Shown piece after piece: positions 43,133-51,585 of a stretch of DNA of 64,000 nucleotides. Every line of letters begins with the position of its first letter. Position 1 is the stretch's first letter. The notes beneath the pieces are model-generated. The model was not told the DNA's origin, did not search any database, and saw nothing but the letters and a program-made list of their open reading frames with translations. The DNA is taken from NCBI GenBank assembly GCA_022447925.1, contig JAKUTS010000004.1:1-64000 (forward strand), given 5' to 3'. The position numbers and the translations under genes are program-made. The stretch is from SAR202 cluster bacterium (GTDB lineage Bacteria; Chloroflexota; Dehalococcoidia; Lucifugimonadales; UBA2962).

Positions 43133-44182
43133 TTGAAATATAGACAATTCGGAAATACTGGATTAGAAGTGTCAGCAATAACTTTTGGAGGCTGGCCTAT
43201 GGGTGGGACACAATACGGGCCCACCGATGACGATTCGACTATTCAAGCAATACATGAAGCAATAGATCATGGAATTACATGTTTTGATACAGCTGCTGCC
43301 TATGGATTAGGGCATTCTGAAAAACTAATGGGGCAGGCAATTAAAAACAAACGCCAAGACATCATTCTCGTCACCAAGGGGGGGCTAACATTTGATCCAG
43401 ACAAACGAAGATTATTTAGAGATAGTTCTGAAAAAGCAATCATCGAAGGTTGTGATGATAGCCTGCAAAGGTTAAATACAGACTATATAGATTTGTATTT
43501 AATTCATTGGCCTGATCCTACGACGCCATTCGAAGAGACTATGAACGCATTAGATCAATTAAGAATGGCAGGCAAAATACGTCACATTGGTGTATCAAAT
43601 TTCATGCCATCAATGATGGAAGACTCTTTAAAATATGTAGACCTAGCTACAAACCAGGTTGGCTATAGTTTATTTGAAAGGCGCGTAGAAAGAGACGTTA
43701 AAGATTTTTGCGAAAAACATGATGTTGGGATAATGGCTTATGGTTCTCTAGCTCATGGAATACTAGCTGAGAAGATGAACTTGAAAACTGAATTTGTAAA
43801 CTGGGATTGGCGCTCTACAAAAAATGTATTCGGCATGCCTTTCTTTAAACCTGATTATTTTGAAAAAAACTTAAACACTGTTGATGACCTCAATACTTTA
43901 GCAAAAGAACATAATGTCACTGTACAAAACATGGCTGTTTCTTGGCTTTTAAGCAATAAGATAGTAACGACAGCGTTAATCGGATTCCGAACTCCTTCAG
44001 AGGTGAGAAACACTATATCAAAAATGAATTTTGAATTAGACGCGGATATGATCGAAAAAGTTGACAAAATTTCTGAAGAAGCATACAAATTTAACGTTGC
44101 TGGCGAAGATATGTCTCCAGCAGTGGGCACATGGAATCCTTGGGATCCTAAACCAAGTAAATTTGGAACTACAAGTAAATAA
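43133..44182 (+). CDS. Aldo/keto reductase
   Basis: This 349-residue AKR has the full catalytic tetrad: D in CFDTAAAYG, Y in the same segment, K in LVTKGG and H in DLYLIHWPD. The NADPH-binding C-terminal part (TALIGFRTPSEVRNTI) is intact. It begins with KYRQFGNTGLEVSAITFGGWPMGG, typical of this group. TTG start, AGGGA 7 bases upstream. AKRs reduce aldehydes and ketones or oxidise sugars; here it is likely to act with the neighbouring LLM oxidoreductase and amidohydrolase. Confidence 0.9.
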   Translation: MKYRQFGNTGLEVSAITFGGWPMGGTQYGPTDDDSTIQAIHEAIDHGITCFDTAAAYGLGHSEKLMGQAIKNKRQDIILVTKGGLTFDPDKRRLFRDSSEKAIIEGCDDSLQRLNTDYIDLYLIHWPDPTTPFEETMNALDQLRMAGKIRHIGVSNFMPSMMEDSLKYVDLATNQVGYSLFERRVERDVKDFCEKHDVGIMAYGSLAHGILAEKMNLKTEFVNWDWRSTKNVFGMPFFKPDYFEKNLNTVDDLNTLAKEHNVTVQNMAVSWLLSNKIVTTALIGFRTPSEVRNTISKMNFELDADMIEKVDKISEEAYKFNVAGEDMSPAVGTWNPWDPKPSKFGTTSK

Positions 44183-44230
44183 TCACGGGGTAGATAATTA
44201 ATTTAATAAATCCCGGCTTTGGAGGGCAAT

Positions 44231-45826
44231 ATGTTTGATCTATTGATAAAAAATGGTTTGATAATAGATGGAACAGGAAACCCTGGCTTTTTTGGGTCAG
44301 TAGGAATAAAAGATAACACGGTAACTATCGTTAGATCTGACTCCGGTCAAAACGCAAAAAAGACTATCGACGCAACTGATAGAGTAGTTTCGCCTGGCTT
44401 CATAGACGTTCATGCTCACTCTGCTTTAATGATTTTGAATGACCCCGATCACTTACCAAAAGTGCATCAAGGTGTGACAACTGAACTTATCGGCATAGAC
44501 GGGAATTCATATGCACCTTTTACTAACCTAGAAGACTTGAAACGAATGATTCAAATCAACTCTGGGCTTGAAGGAACCCCAGACCTGCCCGGTTTTTGGT
44601 CTTCAGTACCTGAATACTTAGACATGTATGATCGCAAAGTATCAGTGAATATTGCGTACATTGTGGGAAATTCTCCTTTAAGAGTCGGAGCTATGGGTTG
44701 GGACCAGAGAGCTCCAACGACTAAAGAGATGGACAAGCAGAAAGGCATACTCAAAGAAAGTATGGATGCAGGAGCAGTCGGTATGTCGACTGGACTAGAT
44801 TACCCACCCGGAAGTTATGCTGACACAGATGAATTAATTTCCCTATCGAAAGAAGTAGCCAATATGGGTGGCATATACCACACTCACGTTAGATTTCCTT
44901 TAGGCGACGGATACCTTGACCCGAATAAAGAAGCGATAGAAATAGGGAGAAAAAGTGGAGTTCCGGTTCACATCACACATTTACTACCATCAGATAATAA
45001 AGGGAAATATAAAGGTGCAAAACCTATATTGGATCTCGTCGAAGACGCACGAGAAAAAGAAGGCATAGATGTAACTTTCGATTGCTTCCCTTATTCCCAT
45101 GGTGGCACACGATTGACATATTTCTTGCCGCAATGGACTGCGGACGGCGGACCAGAGCAAATAATGAAGTGCCTGAAAGATCCTGAGATCAGAAAAAAGA
45201 TGCGAGCAGATATGGATGTCGGGTTTGCTCGTTTAGGGGGAGGTTGGGATGCAGTTATGATCACGTATTTCAAGAAACCTCATAATCAACAGTTTGAAGG
45301 CAAAACGTTAACTCAAGCTGCTGAAATAATGAATACTGACCCGATTGAAGCTTTATTCGACCTACTACTTGATGAAGACTTACAAGTATCATTTCATGCC
45401 CAAGGTATCGACGCTGAAACCCTTCCTTTATTTGTACAACATCCATTGCAAATGGTAGGCAGCGATGCCTTGCTACTAGGAGACTTTCCTCCTGCAATGG
45501 CATACGGCACATTCCCTGTAATAATCGCCAAATATGTACGAGAGGAAAAAAGAATGTCATTGCCAGAAGCAATTAGAAAGATGACATCCTACCCTGCTCA
45601 ACGCCTTGATATACCAGACCGTGGAATACTACGTGACGGAATGCGCGGCGATGTGGTGGTCTTTGACTTTGATAATATTTCAGCGCCAGCAACTAGGTAT
45701 AATCCTAAACAGTTCTCAACGGGAATAGACTATGTGATAGTTAACGGAGAAATAGTAGTTGATCACGGTAAACATACCGGAATACATGCTGGCAGAGCTT
45801 TAAAGAGATCCCAATCTGGCCCGTAA
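44231..45826 (+). CDS. N-acyl-D-amino-acid deacylase (D-aminoacylase) family amidohydrolase
   Basis: This 531-residue amidohydrolase has the metal-binding VHAHS motif near residue 62, YHTHVRFP near 215, VPVHITHLLPS near 245 and a late SDALLLGD aspartate motif, as in D-aminoacylases and related dihydroorotase-like enzymes. It would hydrolyse N-acyl-D-amino acids or similar amides. I use ATG 44231 with GGAGG 5 bases upstream; TTG 44219 is a less likely start. It closes the plus-strand run beginning at 41162; the next gene is convergent, 8 bases away. Confidence 0.87.
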   Translation: MFDLLIKNGLIIDGTGNPGFFGSVGIKDNTVTIVRSDSGQNAKKTIDATDRVVSPGFIDVHAHSALMILNDPDHLPKVHQGVTTELIGIDGNSYAPFTNLEDLKRMIQINSGLEGTPDLPGFWSSVPEYLDMYDRKVSVNIAYIVGNSPLRVGAMGWDQRAPTTKEMDKQKGILKESMDAGAVGMSTGLDYPPGSYADTDELISLSKEVANMGGIYHTHVRFPLGDGYLDPNKEAIEIGRKSGVPVHITHLLPSDNKGKYKGAKPILDLVEDAREKEGIDVTFDCFPYSHGGTRLTYFLPQWTADGGPEQIMKCLKDPEIRKKMRADMDVGFARLGGGWDAVMITYFKKPHNQQFEGKTLTQAAEIMNTDPIEALFDLLLDEDLQVSFHAQGIDAETLPLFVQHPLQMVGSDALLLGDFPPAMAYGTFPVIIAKYVREEKRMSLPEAIRKMTSYPAQRLDIPDRGILRDGMRGDVVVFDFDNISAPATRYNPKQFSTGIDYVIVNGEIVVDHGKHTGIHAGRALKRSQSGP

Positions 45827-45833
45827 TAGTTCT

Positions 45834-46829
45834 TTAGTTTTTATGCCCAAAAACAACTTTAGGGTTGAGTTTCTCGGCCACATTAACAAAGTCATTTAGT
45901 CTCGGTAATAGCAAGGGACTCTGAATCCCTGCATCAATATATTCGTTAATACGTTTAATACAGTGAGCCTGGTCGCCTATCACATAATATTGGTCTACCA
46001 TATCATCGTTAATCAACTTATATATCTCCGCCCTATTTTGATCATGAACAAATTGCCTCAACATAGATAGGTACTTAGTGGGTTTTACTTCATCTATCAA
46101 TAATTCCCCTACAAACTTTTCGCTGAGGATACGAGCTATTCTATATTTACATTCATTAATCAAAGAGTCTGATACTTCGTCAGTTAAACGAATAGGCAAC
46201 ATGCAAGCTATATTAAATAACTTTGGATCCCTTTCATTTTCAGCTAAAGAAATATTTATAATTTCTATTGAGCGATTTATATATGATATTGGCGAATAAG
46301 TATTCAGTATGACCCCATCGGCTTCCTTAGACGCCAGCTTGAGGGCTGTTGGTCCTATTGCAGCCATGTACAAAGGTAATGAATTTTGAACAGGTCGCAC
46401 CGATAAATTTATTGACTTTAAATCATCTCTAATAACATGAGATGTAGATTCAAGCATCTCTCGAATCGCAATCATCGAATGATTTAGCTTTAGTAATGAA
46501 TTCTCGTAGTCTATTCCTAAAATACCAGTGATTAATTGTTTATCACTTCTACCTAAACCCAAGATAAATCTGCCACCGCTTAACCTATCTAAAGTTGCTG
46601 TTCCCATAGCAATAAGGCTTGGCGATCTTGTGAACGGATTAATAACTCCGACTCCCAAGTTAATGCCATTAGTTACTGCAGATAAAAAACCTAGAATAGA
46701 GAGGGTCTCCTCATGAAAATATCTCTCTGTTACCCATAAAGAATCAAATCCTGATTTCTCAGCAGCTCTTGCATATTGCTTTAATTCATCACCTGTCTGG
46801 ACACCATGATGTAATACTATTCCAATCAG
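45834..46829 (-). CDS. LLM class flavin-dependent oxidoreductase with a probable CUG start
   Basis: In this frame the ordinary start (TTG at 46658) lies well inside the protein; upstream sequence still reads as the first strands of the barrel (IGIVLHHGVQTGDELKQYA, then KSGFDSLWVTERYFHEE, which is the conserved FDSLWVTER motif). An in-frame TGA at 46833 sets a limit, and the only start behind the GGGAGG is CUG at 46829, 7 bases later. That CUG overlaps the TGA of the zinc-ribbon gene as CTGA. Length is then 331, normal for LLM proteins. Substrate unknown. Confidence 0.8.
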   Translation of the reverse strand: MIGIVLHHGVQTGDELKQYARAAEKSGFDSLWVTERYFHEETLSILGFLSAVTNGINLGVGVINPFTRSPSLIAMGTATLDRLSGGRFILGLGRSDKQLITGILGIDYENSLLKLNHSMIAIREMLESTSHVIRDDLKSINLSVRPVQNSLPLYMAAIGPTALKLASKEADGVILNTYSPISYINRSIEIINISLAENERDPKLFNIACMLPIRLTDEVSDSLINECKYRIARILSEKFVGELLIDEVKPTKYLSMLRQFVHDQNRAEIYKLINDDMVDQYYVIGDQAHCIKRINEYIDAGIQSPLLLPRLNDFVNVAEKLNPKVVFGHKN

Positions 46830-47059
46830 TTTTCATCCTCCCAGTTTAATTCGTTTAAAAGTTTATTCGCCCACTGCATATATAGATCTTCTAGATCAAA
46901 GCCACAGTGAGGACAATCTATATCACCAAACCTGATCCTAGTATCACAATCGGTACAAAACCTGGATTCACTTAAGAAGGCTAGTACTTTTGACATATTT
47001 GATTGATTATTCATATCATTAAATTTGGCCGTTAAAGTCTCTAATAAACCATTAGCCAA
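46826..47059 (-). CDS. Small zinc-ribbon protein
   Basis: This 77-residue protein has a helical N-terminus (ANGLLETLTAKFNDMNNQSN, SKVLAFLSE) followed by one rubrerythrin-like zinc ribbon, CTDCDTRIRFGDIDCPHCGF, and a helical end. The four cysteines are complete. It is encoded between the VIT transporter (8-base overlap) and the LLM oxidoreductase (CTGA overlap), so the three form a tight translationally coupled unit. TTG start. The ribbon may bind iron or zinc and mediate protein contact; no family name fits. Confidence 0.7.
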   Translation of the reverse strand: MANGLLETLTAKFNDMNNQSNMSKVLAFLSESRFCTDCDTRIRFGDIDCPHCGFDLEDLYMQWANKLLNELNWEDEN

Positions 47060-47735
47060 TTAGCTCTACACCAATTAACCTACCGATTCCAAATGTCACT
47101 GCAGCTGCTGCCGAACCAATCAATAGCATTCTAATGCTACCTATTATCATCGACCGACCTGAAACTAATGCCACTATCCCTCCAACCAAAATTAATGCAA
47201 TTGCACTCAATACCAAACTTGTAATAAAAGATTGTGATCCAAGTCCAATTATATATGGCAATAAAGGAACTATAGCCCCCGCCACAAAACTGAAAAACGA
47301 TGATAGAGCAGCTTTATATGGCGATCCTAGTTGTCCGCTGGATAAACCTAATTTATCCAAAACAATAGTTTCTAGCACATAATCCGGATTACGCATCATG
47401 TGACCCGACAACCTATCCGCTTCTACTAAAGGCACCCCTTTGTCCACGTAAAATTTGGTTAGATAACTTTTACCTTCAACAGCACTTGATAATATATTTT
47501 GTCTCAACTTAGAAATTTGATTTTCATAAATTTCTCGCTGGGAACGCATCGATATGTATTCTCCGGCAGCCATAGAAAAAGCTCCAGCCAGTAACCCAGC
47601 AAATCCGGCAATAGTGACTATCTCAGAACTAACAGTACTACCAGCAACTCCCATAACAAGACTAAAGTTTGATACTAAACCATCATTTATAGCTAATACT
47701 GCTGCTCGTATAGCACCTTCATCTTTATTAAACAT
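47052..47735 (-). CDS. VIT1/CCC1 family iron/manganese transporter
   Basis: This 227-residue membrane protein has the VIT1/CCC1 layout: IRAAVLAINDGLVSNFSLVMGV (helix 1 with the conserved NDG), GAFSMAAGEYISMRSQRE (helix 2 region) with the metal-binding cytoplasmic segment, then three further helices near the C-terminus. It is about the usual size for bacterial members, which export or sequester iron or manganese. It lies in a coupled unit with a zinc-ribbon protein and an LLM oxidoreductase, downstream of nfo. Metal choice is not visible from sequence. Confidence 0.9.
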   Translation of the reverse strand: MFNKDEGAIRAAVLAINDGLVSNFSLVMGVAGSTVSSEIVTIAGFAGLLAGAFSMAAGEYISMRSQREIYENQISKLRQNILSSAVEGKSYLTKFYVDKGVPLVEADRLSGHMMRNPDYVLETIVLDKLGLSSGQLGSPYKAALSSFFSFVAGAIVPLLPYIIGLGSQSFITSLVLSAIALILVGGIVALVSGRSMIIGSIRMLLIGSAAAAVTFGIGRLIGVELIG

Positions 47736-47753
47736 AAGTCACTGAATTATTTA

Positions 47754-48590
47754 CTATTTACAGTTCTCCCTGATGTCTTTTAATCGATTTATGTTTGCAA
47801 GATCAGGTCCATTACCCTGAATGCCTGGCACCTCGAGTATAAAAGGGGTTTCTTTGAACAATTCATGGCTCAAAATGTTACGAAAACCATTATCACCGAT
47901 ATATCCATGACCTATATTTTCATGCCTGTCCTTACCCGAACCCAGATCAGTTTTTGAGTCGTTTGCATGCACAGCAACCAGACGACCTGTTCCTATTTCA
48001 TTCTCAAACTCTTCTGCAAATACATCAAGAATTTCCGGTTTACTAATGTCATAACCTGATGCAATCGCGTGCTGAGTATCGATACACACCTTTAATCTAG
48101 GATTTTCTACTCTCGATATTAATTGACCGATCTCAGATAAGTTTGATCCTATTTGCCCTCCGGCACCGGCACTATTTTCTATTATCAGTAGCGAATCTTC
48201 CGGTGTCTTATCTAGTACAGTCTCTAAACAGTTCAATGCTTGATCTAAAATAGCTTCAAAACCTGCACCTTTGTGGCTGCCACAATGAAATATTACACCG
48301 TTTGCCTTAAGTTGGTGGGCAGCATTCATATGTTCAATTAATGATTTAACAGACTTTTCCAATAAGTCGGCTTCACCTCCTAAATTAACTAGATAGCTTC
48401 CATGAAGAAAAACGGGTATGTTATTTATTTCTTTCAGAAATTTATCTACCGAATCCGACTTCTGTGATTTAAATGCCCATGCCCGTGGCGACGACGCAAA
48501 TATTTGTATGCACTCAGCCTCTATTGCCATAGCGTTAGTGACTGCGTTGTGCACGCCTCCAGAAGTGGATACATGTGCTCCGATCTTCAT
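47754..48590 (-). CDS. nfo: Endonuclease IV
   Basis: Nfo cleaves abasic sites and other damaged 3' ends in base excision repair. The 278-residue TIM-barrel enzyme has the expected zinc ligands: HGSY, FHCGSHKG, LIIENSAGAGG, CIDTQHAIASGYD, VHANDSKTDLGSGKDRHENIGHG and LEVPG. GAGGAG lies close before the ATG. It is in the same direction as secF, 113 bases downstream of its end. The start ATG gives the standard MKIGAHVSTSGG N-terminus. Confidence 0.96.
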   Translation of the reverse strand: MKIGAHVSTSGGVHNAVTNAMAIEAECIQIFASSPRAWAFKSQKSDSVDKFLKEINNIPVFLHGSYLVNLGGEADLLEKSVKSLIEHMNAAHQLKANGVIFHCGSHKGAGFEAILDQALNCLETVLDKTPEDSLLIIENSAGAGGQIGSNLSEIGQLISRVENPRLKVCIDTQHAIASGYDISKPEILDVFAEEFENEIGTGRLVAVHANDSKTDLGSGKDRHENIGHGYIGDNGFRNILSHELFKETPFILEVPGIQGNGPDLANINRLKDIRENCK

Positions 48591-48703
48591 AAATTACTCC
48601 TCAAAGAAACATAGGATAGTACTCTTCCAATTTTAAACTGAAATGAATAAAAGTAACAAAGAACAGAAGTTTTTAGTGAAGCAAATTGAAAATATTTGTA
48701 AAC

Positions 48704-49633
48704 TTATTCCGAGGCAGGCAATCTACGCTTAGTTATTCTAGAGAAAATTCTAGGAAAATCTTGTTTCTCCCATGCAACAACAATTTGTGTAGCTACAGCA
48801 ATAGAACTGTATGTGCCAACTAGTACGCCAATAATTAAGACCAAAAGGAAGGACTTTAACGTTGGTCCTCCAAACAGCATTAATGCCAGCAAAGTCAACA
48901 ATAGAGTGAGGCTTGTATTTATTGATCTACCGATTGTCTCTCCGATACTCAAATTAACATTAGCCTCAAGAGATCTGTTTGGTGCCGAAATAATGTTTTC
49001 TCGCACTCTATCAAACACAACGATAGTGTCATTCACGCTGTACCCAATTACAGTTAACAGAGCAATTAAGAACATGGTATTAACTTCAACATCTGCTACG
49101 AAACCTAATATGGCAAATATGCCGATTATTACTCCAGCGTCATGCAAGAGAGCAATTATCGCAGCAGTACCATATCTGAATGGCTTCGGAATGTTTCGAA
49201 ACGCCCACCATACATAAAAGAATATGCCGATAGCCGCTGCAAACAAAGCCCAAAACGCTGCCACAATAGTCTCTTGAGCAACCAATGGAGAAACAATATC
49301 AAATGATAAAACGTCATACCCATTTGGAGATACTTCCATCTCTAATTTCGACAGCAACTCATCTTTTTCACTTTCACTTAACTCTTTAGTCCGAATAAAA
49401 AATGTGTTCTCTCCAAAATTTTGTACAGTTGCATCAGATACATTCAGAGACTCTAAGGATGTTCGGATCTCTTGCTGTTCTGTTGGGTCCGCAAATTTTA
49501 CAGTCATGGTACTGCCACCTGTAAAATCAATTCCAGGATTAAGCCCCGGTGCTATTATCAAAAAAACTATTCCAGGTATTAATAATATGGCGGAGATCAG
49601 AAAACACCATCCTCTTTTTGCAGCTATATTCAA
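48704..49633 (-). CDS. secF: Protein translocase subunit SecF
   Basis: SecF, with SecD, uses the proton gradient to help pull secreted proteins through SecYEG. The 309 residues hold six membrane helices, the conserved P4 region and GIDFTGGSTMTVKF at the periplasmic loop, and the RND-type segments VFDRVREN and IGETIGRSINTSLTLLLTLL. TTG start, downstream of GGAG. It begins 18 bases after the end of secD, so the pair is an operon. Length is typical. Confidence 0.95.
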   Translation of the reverse strand: MNIAAKRGWCFLISAILLIPGIVFLIIAPGLNPGIDFTGGSTMTVKFADPTEQQEIRTSLESLNVSDATVQNFGENTFFIRTKELSESEKDELLSKLEMEVSPNGYDVLSFDIVSPLVAQETIVAAFWALFAAAIGIFFYVWWAFRNIPKPFRYGTAAIIALLHDAGVIIGIFAILGFVADVEVNTMFLIALLTVIGYSVNDTIVVFDRVRENIISAPNRSLEANVNLSIGETIGRSINTSLTLLLTLLALMLFGGPTLKSFLLVLIIGVLVGTYSSIAVATQIVVAWEKQDFPRIFSRITKRRLPASE

Positions 49634-49651
49634 CCTCTATCTCCTTCGTAT

Positions 49652-51550
49652 TTAACCATTATTCTTCGGTAGAAATTTCTTACCTACTGGCACAAACCAA
49701 TCGGTCCTGCGGGATATTGCTAAAGTGGCAACCAATCTCAAAAACGTCCTGCTTATTGTGATCGCAGAGAACATGCTGATCAATACTCCGATCGCTAGTG
49801 TCGCAGCAAACCCTTGTACTATTGATGCTCCTAGGGTATCTGCAAACCAAAACAAGATAACGCAAGTAATCAAAGTGGAAACATTACCGTCTCTTATAGC
49901 AGGCCAGGCTCTATTAAATCCAACATTTATTGATGTTAATAATGTACGACCAGATCGCAACTCATCTTTCATACGTTCAAAAATTAAAATGTTAGCATCC
50001 ACTGCCATGCCGACCGACAAGATAGCTGCAGAAACTCCTGATAGAGTCAAAGTAACTGGGATTAATTTAAATACAGTAATCAAGAAGCTTGCATACAGAA
50101 TTAGAGTGATCCCTGCAATTAAACCCGGGATACGATAATACAAAACCATGAAAATAATAACCAACAATAAGCCTATTGAACCGGCTAACACGCTTTTCTT
50201 TAACGAGTCTGCACCCAATATTGCATCTACATCCCTCTCTTGTATTAATTCAATAGGAATCGGTAATCTACCTGCCTCAAGAAGTTGAGATATATCTCTA
50301 ACTCTATCTGGGGTAAAATCTCGACCTTCTATATAAGCAGATCCTCCGGTTATCACTTGATTAACACCAGGAGCAATCAATTCTTCTTCATCCAAGAAGA
50401 TTGCCAATCGATCATCTGTATTTAAGAGGTCCCGCGTAAGTTCACCAAATCGTTTAGCTCCTTGAGCGTTAAATTCTATATTAACGATCGGTGCTCCAGT
50501 GGTCTGATGTGTACCAGCATAGGCTCTAGATAAGTCATCTCCAGTTAACCCAACATCTTCATCAATAGCTCCTATGATTTCAACCAGTTCGAACTCGATA
50601 TCAGGACCAAATAATTGATTAGTTTTATCAATTGAAGGTGCTACGGGCTGCCCAATACCAGTAATCAATGCCATAGCAAACATGTTAGTATCTGGAACTC
50701 TCGCAACTAATTGAAGTGGCAGTTCAACGGTTCGAACTTCATTTCCACCGCTAATAGATACTTGCAATCGATTAACTGTATATTGACTCTTCAGTCCTGA
50801 TGCATATGCCAATGTTGACTCAATCATTCTTCGTATCACTAAATCTAAAGTTTCTGCAGCTTCATCATCAAGTTCTATAACTAGAAAAGATATTTCCTGA
50901 AAATTATCCTCTCCCGATGATTCCGGGTCAGGTTTAATTGCACTATCCACTTCGTCAGTTACAAATGTGTCAGCAGTTGAAGTAGTCACAATCTGCTCCA
51001 TCTCGGTAGATGATTTAGGAAGATCAGCCATGGGATTGTCGGTAATTTCTAACACTTCACCTTCATCACCCATTACAGTTTCCGGGAATTTTCCAATGTA
51101 TGAATCTAAAATGGATGATAAATTTAAATCAATAGGCACTGAAACATCAACTTGCCTGTGTTTAAACTCCAATCGTGCAGTCTCTCCGATGATAGTCTTT
51201 GCTCTGGCAGGATCTGAAACTCCAGGTAATTGAACCAGTAAGCGATCCTCTCCTAATAATTGAATGACAGGTTCTCCCAAGCCGGTCTCATTGACCCTGC
51301 GATCTATAATTCTTCTTAAAGAATCCATCTGGTCTTCAGTTGGCTGTATTCGTTCACCTAAGGCGTCTTCCAGGCTCGCTTGGTACACAAGATGACTGCC
51401 GCCTTGCAAATCCAAGCCAAGTTGAAGCCCAAGTGGATTATCACTTACTCTTTCAAATCCACCTAGTCTGATGTTTTGAAACCCAAGTGTTAGGCCCGAA
51501 ATAACTATTAACGCTGTTATAACTAAAATTGTTACGAGATATCTACGCAA
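49652..51550 (-). CDS. secD: Protein translocase subunit SecD
   Basis: SecD has one N-terminal helix, a large extracytoplasmic region and five C-terminal helices. The GLDLQGGSHLVY motif follows the first helix, and the C-terminal region has LSVGMAVDANILIFERMKDELR, typical of SecD. The 632 residues are longer than usual; residues about 160-220 hold an acid-rich insertion (MTDNPMADL and STADTFVTDEVDS areas) in the P1 domain. TTG start, GGAG 6 bases upstream. It is followed by secF and preceded by the cca gene on the same strand. Confidence 0.95.
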   Translation of the reverse strand: MRRYLVTILVITALIVISGLTLGFQNIRLGGFERVSDNPLGLQLGLDLQGGSHLVYQASLEDALGERIQPTEDQMDSLRRIIDRRVNETGLGEPVIQLLGEDRLLVQLPGVSDPARAKTIIGETARLEFKHRQVDVSVPIDLNLSSILDSYIGKFPETVMGDEGEVLEITDNPMADLPKSSTEMEQIVTTSTADTFVTDEVDSAIKPDPESSGEDNFQEISFLVIELDDEAAETLDLVIRRMIESTLAYASGLKSQYTVNRLQVSISGGNEVRTVELPLQLVARVPDTNMFAMALITGIGQPVAPSIDKTNQLFGPDIEFELVEIIGAIDEDVGLTGDDLSRAYAGTHQTTGAPIVNIEFNAQGAKRFGELTRDLLNTDDRLAIFLDEEELIAPGVNQVITGGSAYIEGRDFTPDRVRDISQLLEAGRLPIPIELIQERDVDAILGADSLKKSVLAGSIGLLLVIIFMVLYYRIPGLIAGITLILYASFLITVFKLIPVTLTLSGVSAAILSVGMAVDANILIFERMKDELRSGRTLLTSINVGFNRAWPAIRDGNVSTLITCVILFWFADTLGASIVQGFAATLAIGVLISMFSAITISRTFLRLVATLAISRRTDWFVPVGKKFLPKNNG

Positions 51551-51585
51551 CTAATTCTCCAATCTAATTAATTAAAATATAAATT

